Assembly: GCA_032622095.1 (NCBI GenBank)
Contig: CP136063.1
Location: 217,267,982-217,331,981 of the forward strand
Source of the DNA: Siphonodentalium dalli
Taxonomy: Eukaryota > Mollusca > Scaphopoda > Gadilida > Siphonodentaliidae
DNA: 64,000 nt
Direction: 5' to 3'
Below, one piece after another: positions 24,201-36,339 of this stretch (the first letter of the stretch is position 1; every line of letters starts with the position of its first letter). The notes beneath the pieces are model-generated. The model saw only the letters and a list, made by a program, of their open reading frames with translations, did not search any database and was not told the origin of the DNA. Made by a program: the position numbers and the translations under genes.

Positions 24201-24694
24201 AGGTACGGTTGGCCTTGGCGGTGGGTATCCTGTGAAAATATTTCCACCCGTCAAAAACCGCCAAAAACAGAAAGAACAACAAAATGTAGACAGACTTTGT
24301 CCGTATACAAATAAGAAATATCGCATAAACAGTATGTTATTGTCATATTTTTGACCATTGTTATGTAAACAAAGGCATAAAAAGTTACTTTTCTGGTGTT
24401 TGTTTATATTATGATGGTAAACATAAAGAGCGTTCTTTGTTGGTGAATTCCTGATATGGAACGAATAAAGAGCGTTTATGCCATTTGTGTGTGATTAGCC
24501 AGCAGCATTGTGTTGTCTTCTGTAACACAATCAGGCTCTTGCTTAGGTAAAATATAGTAAATCTTTATGATAACATGCTGTTTACGCGATGGTCATGGCA
24601 TATATGAACGAAACTGTATGCGTTTTAATGTTTTTCTGTTTACGGTGATTGGAACAAATATGAATATTTTCGACAACTAAGGCCTCACATGCCT
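24201..24694. mobile_element. TTAA-target MITE, copy 2
   Basis: Same family and orientation as 10004-10498, with TTAA on both sides (24197-24200 and 24695-24698). Divergence is a few per cent by eye. Confidence 0.8.
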
Positions 24695-25423
24695 TTAAGT
24701 TGGGTAGTTTGGCCATATAAGGCAATTTCAGAGTATGATAACACATGAAAATTACACAACCGGGTATAACTATGCAGATTAACCTTAACTGTCTGACTAT
24801 TTAATTATGGGTAGAACAGAGCCTGGGTTCTTTGTTACATTGCTCACAGTTACTGGGTATGAAAACTTTACTTTAATTGTTGCCATCTGCTTCAATTCAA
24901 AACTATTTCTGATAAAGGCTGCTTAAAAGGTATAAATTTCATTTTGCAAAAGGACGGAACTGCAATCAAATTGATCATTGGTCACATATTGATCTTAGTA
25001 TTAAACATGGACCAAAACGGCACAAGAACTGCATGGTTGTGTTTGATCGATAAACAAAAGAACATAAACTTACAAATATGATCAAGCATTTAAGTAGAAA
25101 ACCATATGACAATGACGCCTGCCAGGCTGTCATATGACATTACGCGAGACTGGTGTGAATTTATGTATGTACATGAATGTACACGGTGTGCATCTATATA
25201 TAAAATGTTACGACAATGACCCCATCAGCATCAGTGCTGTATCGCGGACACATTGATTCATTGATGTATCGTTACACCCCTACAACCACTGTCTCCTATA
25301 TGTATATAGCAATCACCATTTTCCTAGTCGAGACTATTTTGTTCTGTCAGAAAACCAACAGCCCAATACAGAGTAATGCCAGAACCAAAGAAATAAACTT
25401 ATTTGGACTGGTATGCCTTCAAA

Positions 25424-26667
25424 TAATGTTCGCACAAGTTGAATTTGGCTAATAAAAATTACATTTGGCCAATTTTTTTTTACCCCAAATGGAGACAGAA
25501 AGCATGGAGCCGGAAAGCTAATTAATAAGCGCTGAATAGATCAACAATCCAGACGAAGTTAGGCGACGAAAGTATTTCGTACTTTGGAGATATCGTACAG
25601 TAACGGTCCAATAAATATGCAGATTTTTGTTTATACGCGGTTGATGACAACGACACTGTAAACATGTATGCTTTGAAGAGAGTTGTTATCAGTGAGCGCA
25701 ATGAATAGTTGAATACCTAGTGACGACGCTGTTCTTTTATGGAGTGTTTTTGTAATGTCCATTAAATTGGTGGATCGGAATAGTGTCCATTGTTCACATT
25801 CACTGCACATAATCAAACTTCATGAGACAGCAACAGGTAAGCTCTAAAATTTAACCAACCAAATCGTCAAAATGCTAAATCTGTACACTGGTTATGTCAT
25901 TTTTTGTTGATTAGGCAGTCTGTAAGATAAAACACCTAAATGCTTTGTTCCCTATTGGATGTACAGGCGAGCAGTTCTTAACTCAATGGTTACGTAATGT
26001 GTCATAAACTGCATCCCGTCTAATAATAACCAGGCCAGGCCACACATCATAAAAGGTTTGAATAGATATTCAACAGTTATCACCTTACTATAATAAGCAA
26101 TAGTTAGCAAACGTCATGGTGTCAGCGACATTGAGTTATTACAATTGGTTTAGCGGATTTATTTCATTATAATTATATAGAATGTTAGTTTCATGTTTGC
26201 GAATTTTGTTTCAGGTAACAACTCCCATAGTGCATCTGAACAAATGTTGAAAGAGAGTAACAACATGAAGGAAGTACAAGTAACAACCATAGCCAAAGCA
26301 GAACAGTCCATCGTTTCCGCGTTGAAAAATTTCTGACTTTGATTTTCAACGGGCTTTTAGCATATGGTCGGATGTGAAATCCTGCCGTATTTTGTATTAC
26401 TAGTAATGCTTTACATGAATTGAGCTGCCTGTGCGATATAACACATACCTATGTTCATATAATATTATTTTTAAAGTTGTTTTTATTCTTAGTAACAAAT
26501 AAAGTTTAAAACAAATATTTTAGTCATTAATTGTGAAGCGCCGAGAAAATGAGGATTTAATTTGGCCAAAGTTTTTTTTAATTTATAGGCCAAAAAACAT
26601 TTGGCCAAAGTTTTTTTCATTTGACTAAACTTTTGGCCACAAGATTTTCGGTCCAGCACGAACACTG
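25424..26667. mobile_element. 1.24-kb hAT-like non-autonomous element
   Basis: Flanked by an 8-bp duplication CCTTCAAA (25416-25423 and 26668-26675). The ends are short and imperfect: TAATGTTCGCAC on the left, and the complement of CAGTGTTCGTGC on the right. No transposase frame visible. Confidence 0.65.
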
Positions 26668-26675
26668 CCTTCAAA

Positions 26676-29311
26676 CTATCCACCCTAGAGATTGTTTTCC
26701 AGTATTGCGCATTATCATAAACCCTCCCACTTCCCCTAGCTCAACATTGTTATATAACCAAGTATAACCTTGCAAGTCATACATATATCTGGACAGCATC
26801 CCTTTATTCTATTACAATAAATACCACTCAATTACACATTAGAACTCAACCAATTTGATGCTTCCCAACAACAGCAGAACTTAAACTAAGTACAAATAAT
26901 TGTACATTTGTTCTGTTTCATCAAAATATTGCTCACTTACATCAGGTCCATCGATAAAAAATAAATAGGCAACTGAGAGTGCCTGTCCTCATAGAATTAC
27001 ACATCCTATAACATGGAAACCCTCCAATTTCGCATAAATGCATGTTTTGCATATAAATTTGACAAAAGAGCTAAAGGGACGGGCAGCCTTCGTTGTTGGT
27101 TATAATTTAGAAATAACATGTATCAAGTTCAAGCCTTGAAATAGTGTGTCTGTCATTTGCAGAATGAGGTCCTCAGAGGGTGAATTTAGTGATGCTACCC
27201 CGCATAGCGGGCTAGCATCACTAACTTCACCCTCTGGGAACCTCATTCTGCTGAAGTGTAAGCAGAATGAGGTCCCCAGAGGGTGAATTTGGTGATGCTA
27301 GCCCACTATGCGGGGTAGCATCACTAAATTCACCCTCTGGGGACCTCATTCTGCAAATGACAGACACACTATTTCAAGGCTTGATCAAGTTATGATAATT
27401 GCCTCAAGAATATACTAATAGTATACCATAATGATGATATGAATGTGATATTATTCACAAAACATGCTTTGTGTCAGAGAAAATGTAGGTCGAGTGTTGT
27501 TTAGTTTCTCGCAAAAAGCGCAGTGAATTGTTTATAAGCAGTCACGATATTGCATCATTTCCTTATTTGGATCCGCATTTAAAACCCCTAATATTGTGCG
27601 TCTTTGACTTACAACTCACAATCGTATCATTTGTAAATTCCTTATTTGGTATGTATTACCATATATAGGTTTGTGACGTAATTACCATAAGTTAGGAGAA
27701 AATACTAACTGGACTGAAAAATATTCATCTCTTTGCAAGAACAATTATATTATGTACATGTTTTCTGTCTGATCATTTCTCAATCATGAAGTAACGTAGA
27801 TTTATAAGCTGGATTTTGAACTGACAGTGGGTAAAATGTGTCGATTAAAATAAAATTTGGCGCGATTTGAATGCGATTGTTGATTATGCCAATAATTTTA
27901 TCTTCCACAGCGCAACAGAACACTTTCATTGGACGATCCGATAGTTCCGAGTGTTTGTCTATAAACAAATGAGTTTAACTAGATGATGTAGGAATTTCAA
28001 ACTAAAATATTTTTTTTCAATTAGGGGGTGATGGGTACAAGGGCGTAATTCTGGGTACGGCTGGACGGTTTTGGCTGTACCAATATTTTGCTGGCAAAGG
28101 TGAATAATATACTTCTAACAGGACCAATGTTAATAATCCTGTCATTCCCATCAGTATGCCCAATTAACTTATTACGAGTATTGGAACAACGAATTGATCA
28201 TAATGTTTGATCAGTACACGTAGTTATGATAATTTGCATCATGTTCCGTGTATACGTGTAGGCATGTGCGTGGTATAGATCTGGCGTTATATATAAACAT
28301 CACAACCAATGGCCCTTTCAGTCATAACACAAACTCCTTTCCATATTATATACATGTAGGGCTGTATGGGCCTATTCCTAAGTTATGCTCCATGGCTAAG
28401 CACTGCCAGGAAAGTGCATGGGCCAAATGTGTACGTGGTATTGACGTATGGATTTTGGTAAATTTATTTGTTACGATACATGTATCGCCAACCATAGGCA
28501 TGTTACTATCATGTGCCAAATTCAGTCAATCAGGTATAGGCTATAGAATTTTTGTTCAACCAGCTAGCACTCCACACTCCTCTCACCACACTCCCCTCAA
28601 CAACTTCCTGCAGTGACATGGCTGCATCGGCGAATGTAATTATGTGATTGTCACTCACTCATGTACATAATCTACTAGAAATACCACCGATGTCAGGATT
28701 TAGTTGATCTAACTCATTGTTACAGTAAATATTACTTATTTCCATTTTTGTAACCACTTCTATATGCATGTATATATATCAGGAAACCAAGTAAAACACG
28801 TCATTTTGAATGCAATATTAAAAGATTTCCTCAGGACAGGCCCCCGAACCCCCTCCTCTTGCGTTCTCTCCCACTCTTGTGTTCTCCCCCACTTACTAGT
28901 ACTGCTTTGCAGCTCGGATAATGCTTCACGGCATATGTAAATTGTGACCATATTATTCGGCCGTACACATAATTGTATGACCGCTACGCCCCTGGATGGG
29001 TACCTTGAGATAAGAAAGTATTTGTTTGGTCCTCGTCTCTGTAAATTTGATGCAGACCCGTATCTCAGCAGAGCGATGGGAGATAACTATTCCTGGAGTT
29101 TTATTATGTATATGCATTAAGGAATGTGCAACAGGTAACCGAATAGATAACTTCCTGCTTTTGCACAATTACGTCAACCGAAGGATCGACACCACTTCAC
29201 AAAATGTGAATATATTGATGAAAAATTACGATTTCTGTACAACTCCGACAAGGTACAGATTATCTGACGTAACAAGCACATTAAGAGAAATTTAATTGTC
29301 ATATGTGAAAT
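26676..29311. other. Unassigned DNA around the 27130 MITE
   Basis: Apart from the MITE at 27130-27383, I see no coding exon, RNA or clear repeat. The short frames here have no family resemblance. Confidence 0.5.
27130..27383. mobile_element. hAT-type palindromic MITE, short form
   Basis: 8-bp duplication ATCAAGTT (27122-27129 and 27384-27391). Ends CAAGCCTTGAAATAGTG and complement. Two back-to-back palindromes with GCAGAATGAGGTCCYCAGAG arms. The target duplication fixes the boundaries. Confidence 0.88.
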
Positions 29312-30373
29312 GTGGTTAGATTATTGCATTTTTTTCAAACTTATTCAAAACTTAGTGCAATTGGATTTGATAAAATATCTCTGACATGGATGGAGTCTTA
29401 TTTAACAAATAGAATGCAAGCAGTAGATATATATGGTACTCTATCCAAATTTGAACGTATCACCTGTGGAGTCCCTCAAGGATCAATCTTAGGCCCCCTT
29501 CTTTTTCTACTCTATGTGAACGATGCTAGCCAGGCTGTGGATTGTCACCTCCTTCTATATGCGGATGACTCTGCCCTTTTGGTTTCAGGTTGTGATGTCC
29601 GCGCTATTGAGCAGAGGCTCAGTTCAGAAATGAATAAACTGAAATTATGGTTGGTTGACAACAAATTGTCCTTACATTTAGGGAAAACAGAATCAATTCT
29701 GTTTGGGTCTGGAAAGAAACTTGTAAAACACTCTGAACTGAGGGTCTGCTGCGATGGCGTTGACATCGCACCAACTAAATCTGTTAAATATCTAGGGGTG
29801 TTCCTCGATCAGAGGCTAAATGGTGAAATGATGGCAGAGCATGTTCTAAGTAAGGTAAATGCAAAACTGAAATTTTTGTACAGAAAAGCAAACTATCTGA
29901 ATGAAAAATGCAGAAAACTTCTAATTAATGCTCTTATTCAATGTCATTTTGACTACTCAAGTGGTTTTTGGTTCTCTAGTCTGACAGTAAAAACAAAAAA
30001 GCGTCTTCAAGCATCTCAAAACAGACTTGTCAGATTTATCATGAAACTAGATCGCATGACTCATATTGGTAATAATGAATTTAAACATGTTAAATGGCTT
30101 CCAGTGAGTGATAGGGTAGACTTCAGAAAAATACTGATGGTACTAAAAATCTCGGAAAAGAAAGCTCCAGCATATCTAGACAATAATTTTATATTAGCTA
30201 GTACTCATTGTTCTTACATGTATGTAACTCGATCAGGGACCCTGAAATACTCATTACCCTCTGTAAAATCCAAGGGCATCCACAGTTTCTATTTTACAGG
30301 AGCGAAACTGTGGAATGGTCTAGATAAAGTATACTGCAGTGTAGTTGCATTTCGGCCGCGGTGGCAACGCTAA
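29312..30373 (+). pseudogene. Non-LTR retrotransposon reverse transcriptase fragment
   Basis: Open frame of 353 codons with no ATG at its head, so it is a 5'-truncated piece. Fingers/palm motifs are present: WMESYLTNRMQAV, GVPQGSILGPLLF (about 53-65) and the catalytic YADD (about 83-86), then KTESILFGSG and a C-terminal thumb region. The wording resembles the CR1/L2/jockey group of LINEs. The usual C-terminal WNGLP-type end is changed: after KLWNGLDKVY the frame runs into unrelated GC-rich sequence and stops. No endonuclease domain is seen upstream. Probably a dead copy in plus orientation. Confidence 0.85.
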
Positions 30374-30555
30374 CCGCACCGCGGTTAAGTGGACACTTGT
30401 TTTGTCCAGCAGGGTATAACATATATACTATTATAATTATAATATGTATATACTGTTGTGTATTATATTGATTCAACTTGTAAACATATCCATAATATGT
30501 ATTCATGTACATGTATAACCTGAACTATCAAAATAAAATCTAAATCTAATCTAAA
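29312..30555 (+). mobile_element. 5'-truncated LINE with ATCTAA-rich 3' tail
   Basis: The RT fragment is followed by about 180 bp and a tail AAATCTAAATCTAATCTAAA (about 30534-30556), like the short-repeat tails of CR1/L2-type LINEs. Target duplications were not found, so the left edge is approximate. Confidence 0.65.
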
Positions 30556-30559
30556 AAAT

Positions 30560-32080
30560 TTACTTTTCCGTTTTAGTGATAAATCACGGTGGGTGATACA
30601 TGTACAGCCAATCAGATGATGGTAGCATTATAACAACATCTGTACTAATATATATTAATTATTATATTTTAATCAAGTTGAATATTACATATTAATAAGC
30701 GATTTCCAGGACTGTGCCGAAATCATTAAATTTAACTTATTTTTGTGATCGTAAGCACGAAATCAAAATCGAACTTCGAAATTTGACATATGTAAATCAC
30801 TCAATATATATTATAGAAGGCTACGATCGAGAACAGACTACACATCAAAAGTGGCAGTACATAATATTCTTACTCTGAGCTGATTACTAACCAAACCGAC
30901 AAGTTCTGTGATATAAATAAGAGCTGTTTATCAACTCAATAAACAATCAACATTTCACAACAATGGCTTCCAAATTTTAAATCGCTTGCACTCTTAAAAA
31001 ATCAAAGAGAAGAACGATAACTCATTTTATCCGTACGTCACACCTCCCAACTTGAATGCATCATATGCCCGAAAAAGTCTGGGACCGAAGGAATCGTTGT
31101 CGCCATATTTTGGAGTGTTGGACTTAAATATACAAAAACAAAAACAAAACCAACCCAACTCAACCAAATCCACCTAAATTCTTCAAGTGTTCCTGTATGG
31201 TTGAAATACGTTTTGTAGGATCAGTGTTAAATCTCTGAACTGTTCCAAACACAACATATAAGACTTTAGTCTAGAAATAAGACTAAGATTCATATTATCA
31301 CCCCCTTGTATTATTTGTATATTATTTTATGGTATTATCTCGTCTCATTCGAAATCACACGATGTGTTATTAGCTGCCACATAACATTAATACTATAGGG
31401 AATGTAGAACTCAGTTATTCACAAACACATCTCTGACAAGTTTTTTACTCATATTAGCATTGCAATGGTTGTAGCGCCAGGTTTGAAGTATCGGTTAAAG
31501 GTACTCAGTCCGATTCGATGGTACACTATGCATTTACTTGTAATTTACAACGGTGTGTCCTTTTTGCATGAGCTTTAGACTTTTGCCAGAGTATATAATT
31601 GTTTACCAGGGTATTGCCAGAGTATAATCTGGTACCGGTACAACATGACTCCGATAATTGACTATATAATATGTTCTGATTTAAGTGTGTTTACATTGGT
31701 TTTACCTATGTATGTCCTGTTTCACCAACATTTTACTAGAGTAAAGTGAGGTACACCATGCCTTTAGGCTACGTGGAATTTACGAGGATATATATATGTC
31801 CTTTGTTATATAGATATGGACTTTACATGACTTTTACCAGAGTATATATCATTGTTTACCTGACTTTACCATATTTTACCAGAGTAGAGCCATGTAAACC
31901 ACGGTTTACCTGGCTTTTAAATTACCAGGGAGTTTGTTTTTTTCATAAGGATAAGGGAAAGGCTGGAAATCCCCCAATCGTATATAGGATAGCAAGACGC
32001 GGTCGTGAAACTATAGACATGTAATGTGCAACATGTATAAACATACTTAAACTGACGCATCATAATGTATGATGATAAAC
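30560..32080. other. Intergenic DNA with degenerate TTTACCAGAGTA repeats
   Basis: Between about 31560 and 31940 the words TTTTACCAGAGTA, GTTTACC and CCAGGG recur in tandem-like fashion. Elsewhere I see nothing. Confidence 0.5.
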
Positions 32081-32254
32081 TTTATTCACAATTATAACCA
32101 ACATGCAGTCATTGTAGACTATATACAATTTGCACTTTTGTCATTTAGTCATTTGGACAGTGCATTGTTATTGACATTTTTTTTTCCGCTGTGGTTGTTG
32201 TCGTCGCCCTCGGTATCATTGTTGTTGTTGATGCTATATAGCTGATTGTATGAT

Positions 32255-32260
32255 TTTATT
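32255..32260 (-). terminator. Possible polyadenylation signal AATAAA
   Basis: Minus-strand AATAAA 200 bases after the stop codon of the secreted-protein gene. A second candidate lies at 32081-32086. Confidence 0.45.
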
Positions 32261-32265
32261 GTGGT

Positions 32266-32279
32266 TATTGTTATTGTTG

Positions 32280-32311
<32 letters not shown>

Positions 32312-32380
32312 GGTGGTAGTGGTGGTGGTTTTGTTTTCGTCGTCGTTGTTCAAGTGTTGTTGTTGTTGTTGTTGTTGTTC
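32266..32380. repeat. Compound trinucleotide repeat (CAA/CCA on minus strand)
   Basis: Runs of GTT and GGT, read as CAA and CCA on the minus strand, between the stop codon and the AATAAA. It would lie in the 3' UTR of the secreted-protein mRNA. Poly-Asn/Thr and poly-Leu/Val frames here are artefacts. Confidence 0.85.
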
Positions 32381-32459
32381 AAGTGTTTGTGTTCTTGTGT
32401 TCTTGTTGATTAAGAACATTTTGATGTCCATGAATATATAACCATCTTTGACCAATCAA

Positions 32460-32647
32460 TCAAAAGAACGGATCCAGTTCCGTACACGAACATTTCTCTC
32501 CATTCGTAATCTCGCAGTATCCAGTCCAAGCATTACAGAAATCACCCGCGGGACAGTCTTTGCATGGGACAAGATATTTCTCGTAGTCGATCGGTTTGTC
32601 CATATCCGAAAAGACATCGTCAAAGTCTTCCAAATCTGGAATGGACA
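32460..32647 (-). CDS. Secreted Cys-rich protein, exon 2 (six cysteines)
   Basis: Follows a pyrimidine-rich acceptor. Encodes residues 62-123 and the stop TGA (32462-32460). It holds all six cysteines and ends in Phe-Phe. Confidence 0.82.
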
Positions 32648-35600
32648 CTGAAAGCATAAATAAACGAATTCTAAATACAGAACGAAAACAAGACATGAAA
32701 TAGTGTGTCTGTCATTTGCAGAATGAGGTCCCAGAGGATGAATTTAGTGACGCTACCCCACACAGCTGGCTATAGCATCACCAAATTCACCAACTGGTGA
32801 GCTCATTCTGCTGAGGCACCAACTGCTATGGGAGAACTAGGGTCAGACTGAAGTTCCCCAGTTGAAGTTGGTGATGTTCACCCATTAACAGTCACCTCGA
32901 TTTTGCATTTTATCTTCTGCAAATTAGGGGATATAGAAACTGAAAAGAAGGGAAAAGGTAACTAAGAAATGTTACTTTGAGAATAGTTACTTCTCAAAAT
33001 ACGAGGCCTAAGCAGAATCAGGTCACCAGAATGTGAATGTGGTGATGCTAGCCCACTGTGTAGTATAGCATCACTAAATTCCCCCTCTGGAAACCTCATT
33101 CTGCAAATGAGAGACATATTATTTCAAGGCTTGTCGGAAACAGATTTACACCAGTTCAGGGTAAATTATTTCGTTGGATGATGATTTCGTGGTTGGGCCA
33201 AACCATGCATTCAATGAATATTAGACAAATATTATATATTATAGATAAATAGTGGATATAGAAACTGAACAGAAGTAACGAAAAACAATGTTATTTTGAG
33301 ACTGTATATACATACTTCACAGAAGTTGAGGCCTAGGAAAAACATATATATGGCAAAACGAGGTCCCCATGCAGATGGTGAATTTGGTGATGCTAGCCCG
33401 CTGTGTTGGTCAAATAGGGCACATATGCAACTTGTCGATCCCTTTACCGATCTAAGTCAATCAAAGTGTGTTGTTGGGTGATCCCAAGCCATCTAAATAT
33501 TCACTCCACGCACCCCAATGCATGCATCCCGATCCAAATTGGTCGCCTTCCAGATGGGTTCAAATAGGGCAACCAGGCAATTTCTCGGCCCCTTGACCGA
33601 TTTAGGTCAAACAAAGGGTGTTACGAGAAATGGCATGGGTGCCCTATATACTTGAATCCATCTGAACGGCGGAAAATATGGATCGGTGAGTGGTGTGCTG
33701 GGTTGGGGCGATTACGATTACAATTACTTTTGATTTACGATTACGAAACAGAGGGTGTTATGATGGCCACCAAGCCAGTGTAAATATTCACTGGTGTGCG
33801 GAGTGAATATATACATTGGCTTGGTGGCCATCATGATGATCATAACACCCTCTGTTTTACCTAAATCGGTCAAGGGGCCGAGAAGTGGCATGGTGTCCTA
33901 TTTGAACCCCCCGGGCGGCGGCCATTCTGGATATATAGGGTCGGTGTGTGGGGTGAATATTTATGTTGTCCTGGGGGCACCTTAAACACCCTTCGTTTGA
34001 CCTAAATCGGTCAAGGGACAGAGAAATTGCACGTGTGCCCCATTTGAACCCCTTTGGATGACGCCATTTCTATATGTGTGGGGTGTGTGGAAAGGGTGTT
34101 TTGGGTGCCACACTCAACACATTTGTTTGACCTAAATCGGGCAAGGGGCCGAGAAATGGCATGGGTGCCCTATTTGAAACCTTCTGGACGGCGGCCATTT
34201 TGGATCGGGTGGGGTATGTGGAAAGAGTGTCTTAGTGGCCACCCCTATATATACCCCATTGTTTGACCTAAATATATATTTTGTTCGAATAAGGAATACG
34301 GAATGGAAGTCACTAAATCAACCAAGAACCCATGAGAATAAATAACATTCAACATGTTGTTGTGAGTGATAAATCATGTTTAAAACATAATATGTCATGT
34401 TAAATCTTGCTAAATAACAATGACAAATCATGTTAAAACAATCATGTTAATTACAACATAGCATGATACTTCCTGTTACATTATCTATAAATATAATAGT
34501 ACGATCTGTCTGTCCGCGTCCGTGCGTCTGACTATATATCCGGATTTTTCTCCCAGACCCCAAGACCGATTTCAAACAAATTTGGTGTGGTGACTCGGGG
34601 TACCAATGGCTGAGGTTATAACGGCGTTAGTTTTTCAAATCTTTTATTTAAAAAAAAAATAATTAAAAAAATAAATAAATACAAAATGTAATACTTGTTA
34701 ATTTGAGCAAATGGCTCAATCTAAAACAAAACATTTAATTTAAAAACAAAATTTAAGTTTTTTTGTGTGGAAATCAAACTGTTTAAACGATCAAAATGTG
34801 CGTGAATGCACAAAAGGCGCATGCCCATAACATGCCCCTTTAAAGGGACATTTTAGGAACGCTCTTCAATATTCGGTGTTAAAGGGGTACTGTACGCCAA
34901 ATGTTGTTGTTGGTTTCTATAGTCTCCGAGTCGGAGAATAAGGTAACAATTTTTCCATTATTTGAAAGTCTGTTGAGTACGAAGTCATGTTACGGATGAC
35001 AAATTTACCGGAATGCAAAAATACAAATTGTCGTTGTCGTGTAATTTTTGTAAAGTTTTCAACCAAATGACTCAAATAAAAGTTATATTATATGCATACT
35101 AGTCCCATATAATCATTTAAGTTATTGTATCGTCGCTAGTCAGTGAGTGGCTTGAGTGTTCTCCCCGTATCATCATAATATTTTAATCGATCGTGTGTGC
35201 GATCGGTTTAAAAATCCAGTATCCCTCAATTACTGTTTTTGATTACGGTAATTCGTAATTTAATTGACGCCATTTTATGGCTCCAGTCATAAATTCAATT
35301 TATATCAAATTATTAAATTTTAAATTATAAAATTTTAAGATAGCCTATTAACCTGAGCGTTTACAGAATACATCTTCGACTCAAATTACTTATGTTTCTA
35401 TATATTATCGATATTAGATCGTTGTTGTCACCGGAAATTTAATGAAAATGGCGTACAGTACCCCTTTAAAGACGCAATGCACGCACACTCTTTGCAGTGA
35501 GTGATTTGTTTGTATTTGTTTGGAGACCAAAAGTTAAATATTATCGAATTGCCTCATCTGAAAGTAGTTACGAGTGTACCCCCACCCCATGCAAGTGCAT

Positions 35601-36285
35601 CATATATTCGACATAATTTTTTCCTTATATATAGCACGTATACAAATAATATTAACATAAGTATTTAAAAACTGGTATGTCGTAAAATCAGATGGAGCAT
35701 CGTTAACCCTTATATTATTATTATATATGACGGGAGCAGCGCTGACCAGTGCATCATTAAAGATCCTGTGTCCGTGCACTATATATTCTCTAATATATGC
35801 TAGTCTCCCATGTGGAGCCTCACATTTATAAGAGAATGCACTGTCTTACAATTTCAAGGTAAATATTGTTAGGCCAATGTATTCTCTTATATATGCGAGG
35901 CTCACTATATCGCAGACTCGCATATATATGAGAATGCATTGGAACATTGTTTTCGCAAAATTTCTAGAAGCTCCAGTCATTGAAGGGTTAAAAAAATAGC
36001 GATAGTAACATGTCACAAAAATTATTATTAGAACAGAAATCATGGTGTAATGTTGATGGTGAATTTGCCCTACTATAATATTAAACAAAATCGAGTCTTA
36101 CCTCTTTCTTCCATGTCATCCACGTATTTGTACTCCAAATGTGATTGTGAAGACCAAGGAAAAGTAAATATTTCTTCCTTTTCAATCTCCTCCAAATCTA
36201 CAGAATCTCCGTTATCGGCAAATACGAGGGAGAAAACCCCTAAAATTAATGCCAAAATGTGAATATTTACAATCGACACATCCAT
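32460..36285 (-). CDS. Small secreted cysteine-rich protein, two exons, family unknown
   Basis: Exon 1 is 36285-36102 and exon 2 is 32647-32460. The donor is GTAAGA at 36101 and the acceptor TGCTTTCAG ends at 32648. A split codon (G + TG) gives Val62, and the product is 123 residues. Residues 1-23 form a signal peptide (hydrophobic ILALILGVFSLVFA, then an acidic DNGDS). Residues 24-85 are strongly acidic. The C-terminus carries six Cys at 90, 93, 99, 106, 114 and 116, spaced C-x2-C-x5-C-x6-C-x7-C-x-C. No dibasic cleavage site precedes the Cys region. The layout fits a secreted disulfide-rich peptide or matrix protein. A defence, signalling or toxin-like role cannot be told apart from sequence alone, and I do not recognise the family. 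The start ATG lies in a good context (ACGATGG). Confidence 0.8.
32693..33133. mobile_element. hAT-type palindromic MITE, long diverged form
   Basis: Starts near GAAATAGTGTGTCTGTC and ends CTATTTCAAGGCTTG-like. Contains two diverged palindromes and a central segment also seen at 56700-56870. It lies in the intron about 45 bp from exon 2 of the secreted-protein gene. Confidence 0.7.
33390..34275. repeat. Diverged tandem monomers with GACCTAAATCGGTCAAGGG
   Basis: About six units of 120-140 bp: GCCATTTTGGAT, then GGTGTGTGGGGTG, then GGTGGCC, then GACCTAAATCGGTCAAGGGG, then CCGAGAAATGGCATGGGTGC. Some units are inverted relative to others near 33760-33850. They lie in the intron of the secreted-protein gene. 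Confidence 0.75.
34500..34870. repeat. Low-complexity and CTGTCCGCGTCCGTGC-type repeat
   Basis: Short stretch with CTGTCTGTCCGCGTCCGTGC, TTTTCTCCCAGACCCCAAGA and TTTCAAACAAATTTGGTG, then A/T-rich DNA. This resembles the GGACG-tailed repeats. No gene. Confidence 0.45.
34883..35465. mobile_element. 583-bp TTAA-target element with 17-bp TIRs
   Basis: TTAA at 34879-34882 and 35466-35469. Termini AGGGGTACTGTACGCCA and exact complement. No frame. Lies in the intron of the secreted-protein gene. Confidence 0.9.
35707..35987. mobile_element. TTAA-target MITE family A, inverted copy
   Basis: TTAA at 35703-35706 and 35988-35991. Reads as the reverse complement of the 4020-4275 copy, with GCTCCAGTCATTGAAGGG at the right. 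It lies in the intron of the secreted-protein gene, about 115 bp from its exon 1. Confidence 0.83.
36102..36285 (-). CDS. Secreted Cys-rich protein, exon 1 (signal peptide, acidic region)
   Basis: Begins ATGGATGTGTCG and ends ...GAAGAAAGAG before GTAAGA. Encodes residues 1-61 plus one base. Phase 1 intron. Confidence 0.82.
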
Positions 36286-36329
36286 CGTTAAGCTCTAGTG
36301 GAGTTTTTTTTTAACGTCGCGAGCGTTTC

Positions 36330-36335
36330 TATATA
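36330..36335 (-). promoter_or_regulatory. Possible TATA box of the secreted-protein gene
   Basis: TATATA on the minus strand about 45 bases before the ATG. This would give a very short leader. AT-rich DNA makes chance matches common. Confidence 0.3.
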
Positions 36336-36339
36336 AGTA

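Noticed and set aside
28248-28616. Open frame of 122 codons
   Set aside because: No domain, signal or splice context; the composition looks random.
32234-32455. Poly-Asn/Thr and poly-Leu/Val proteins
   Set aside because: Frames through a trinucleotide repeat that lies in a predicted 3' UTR.
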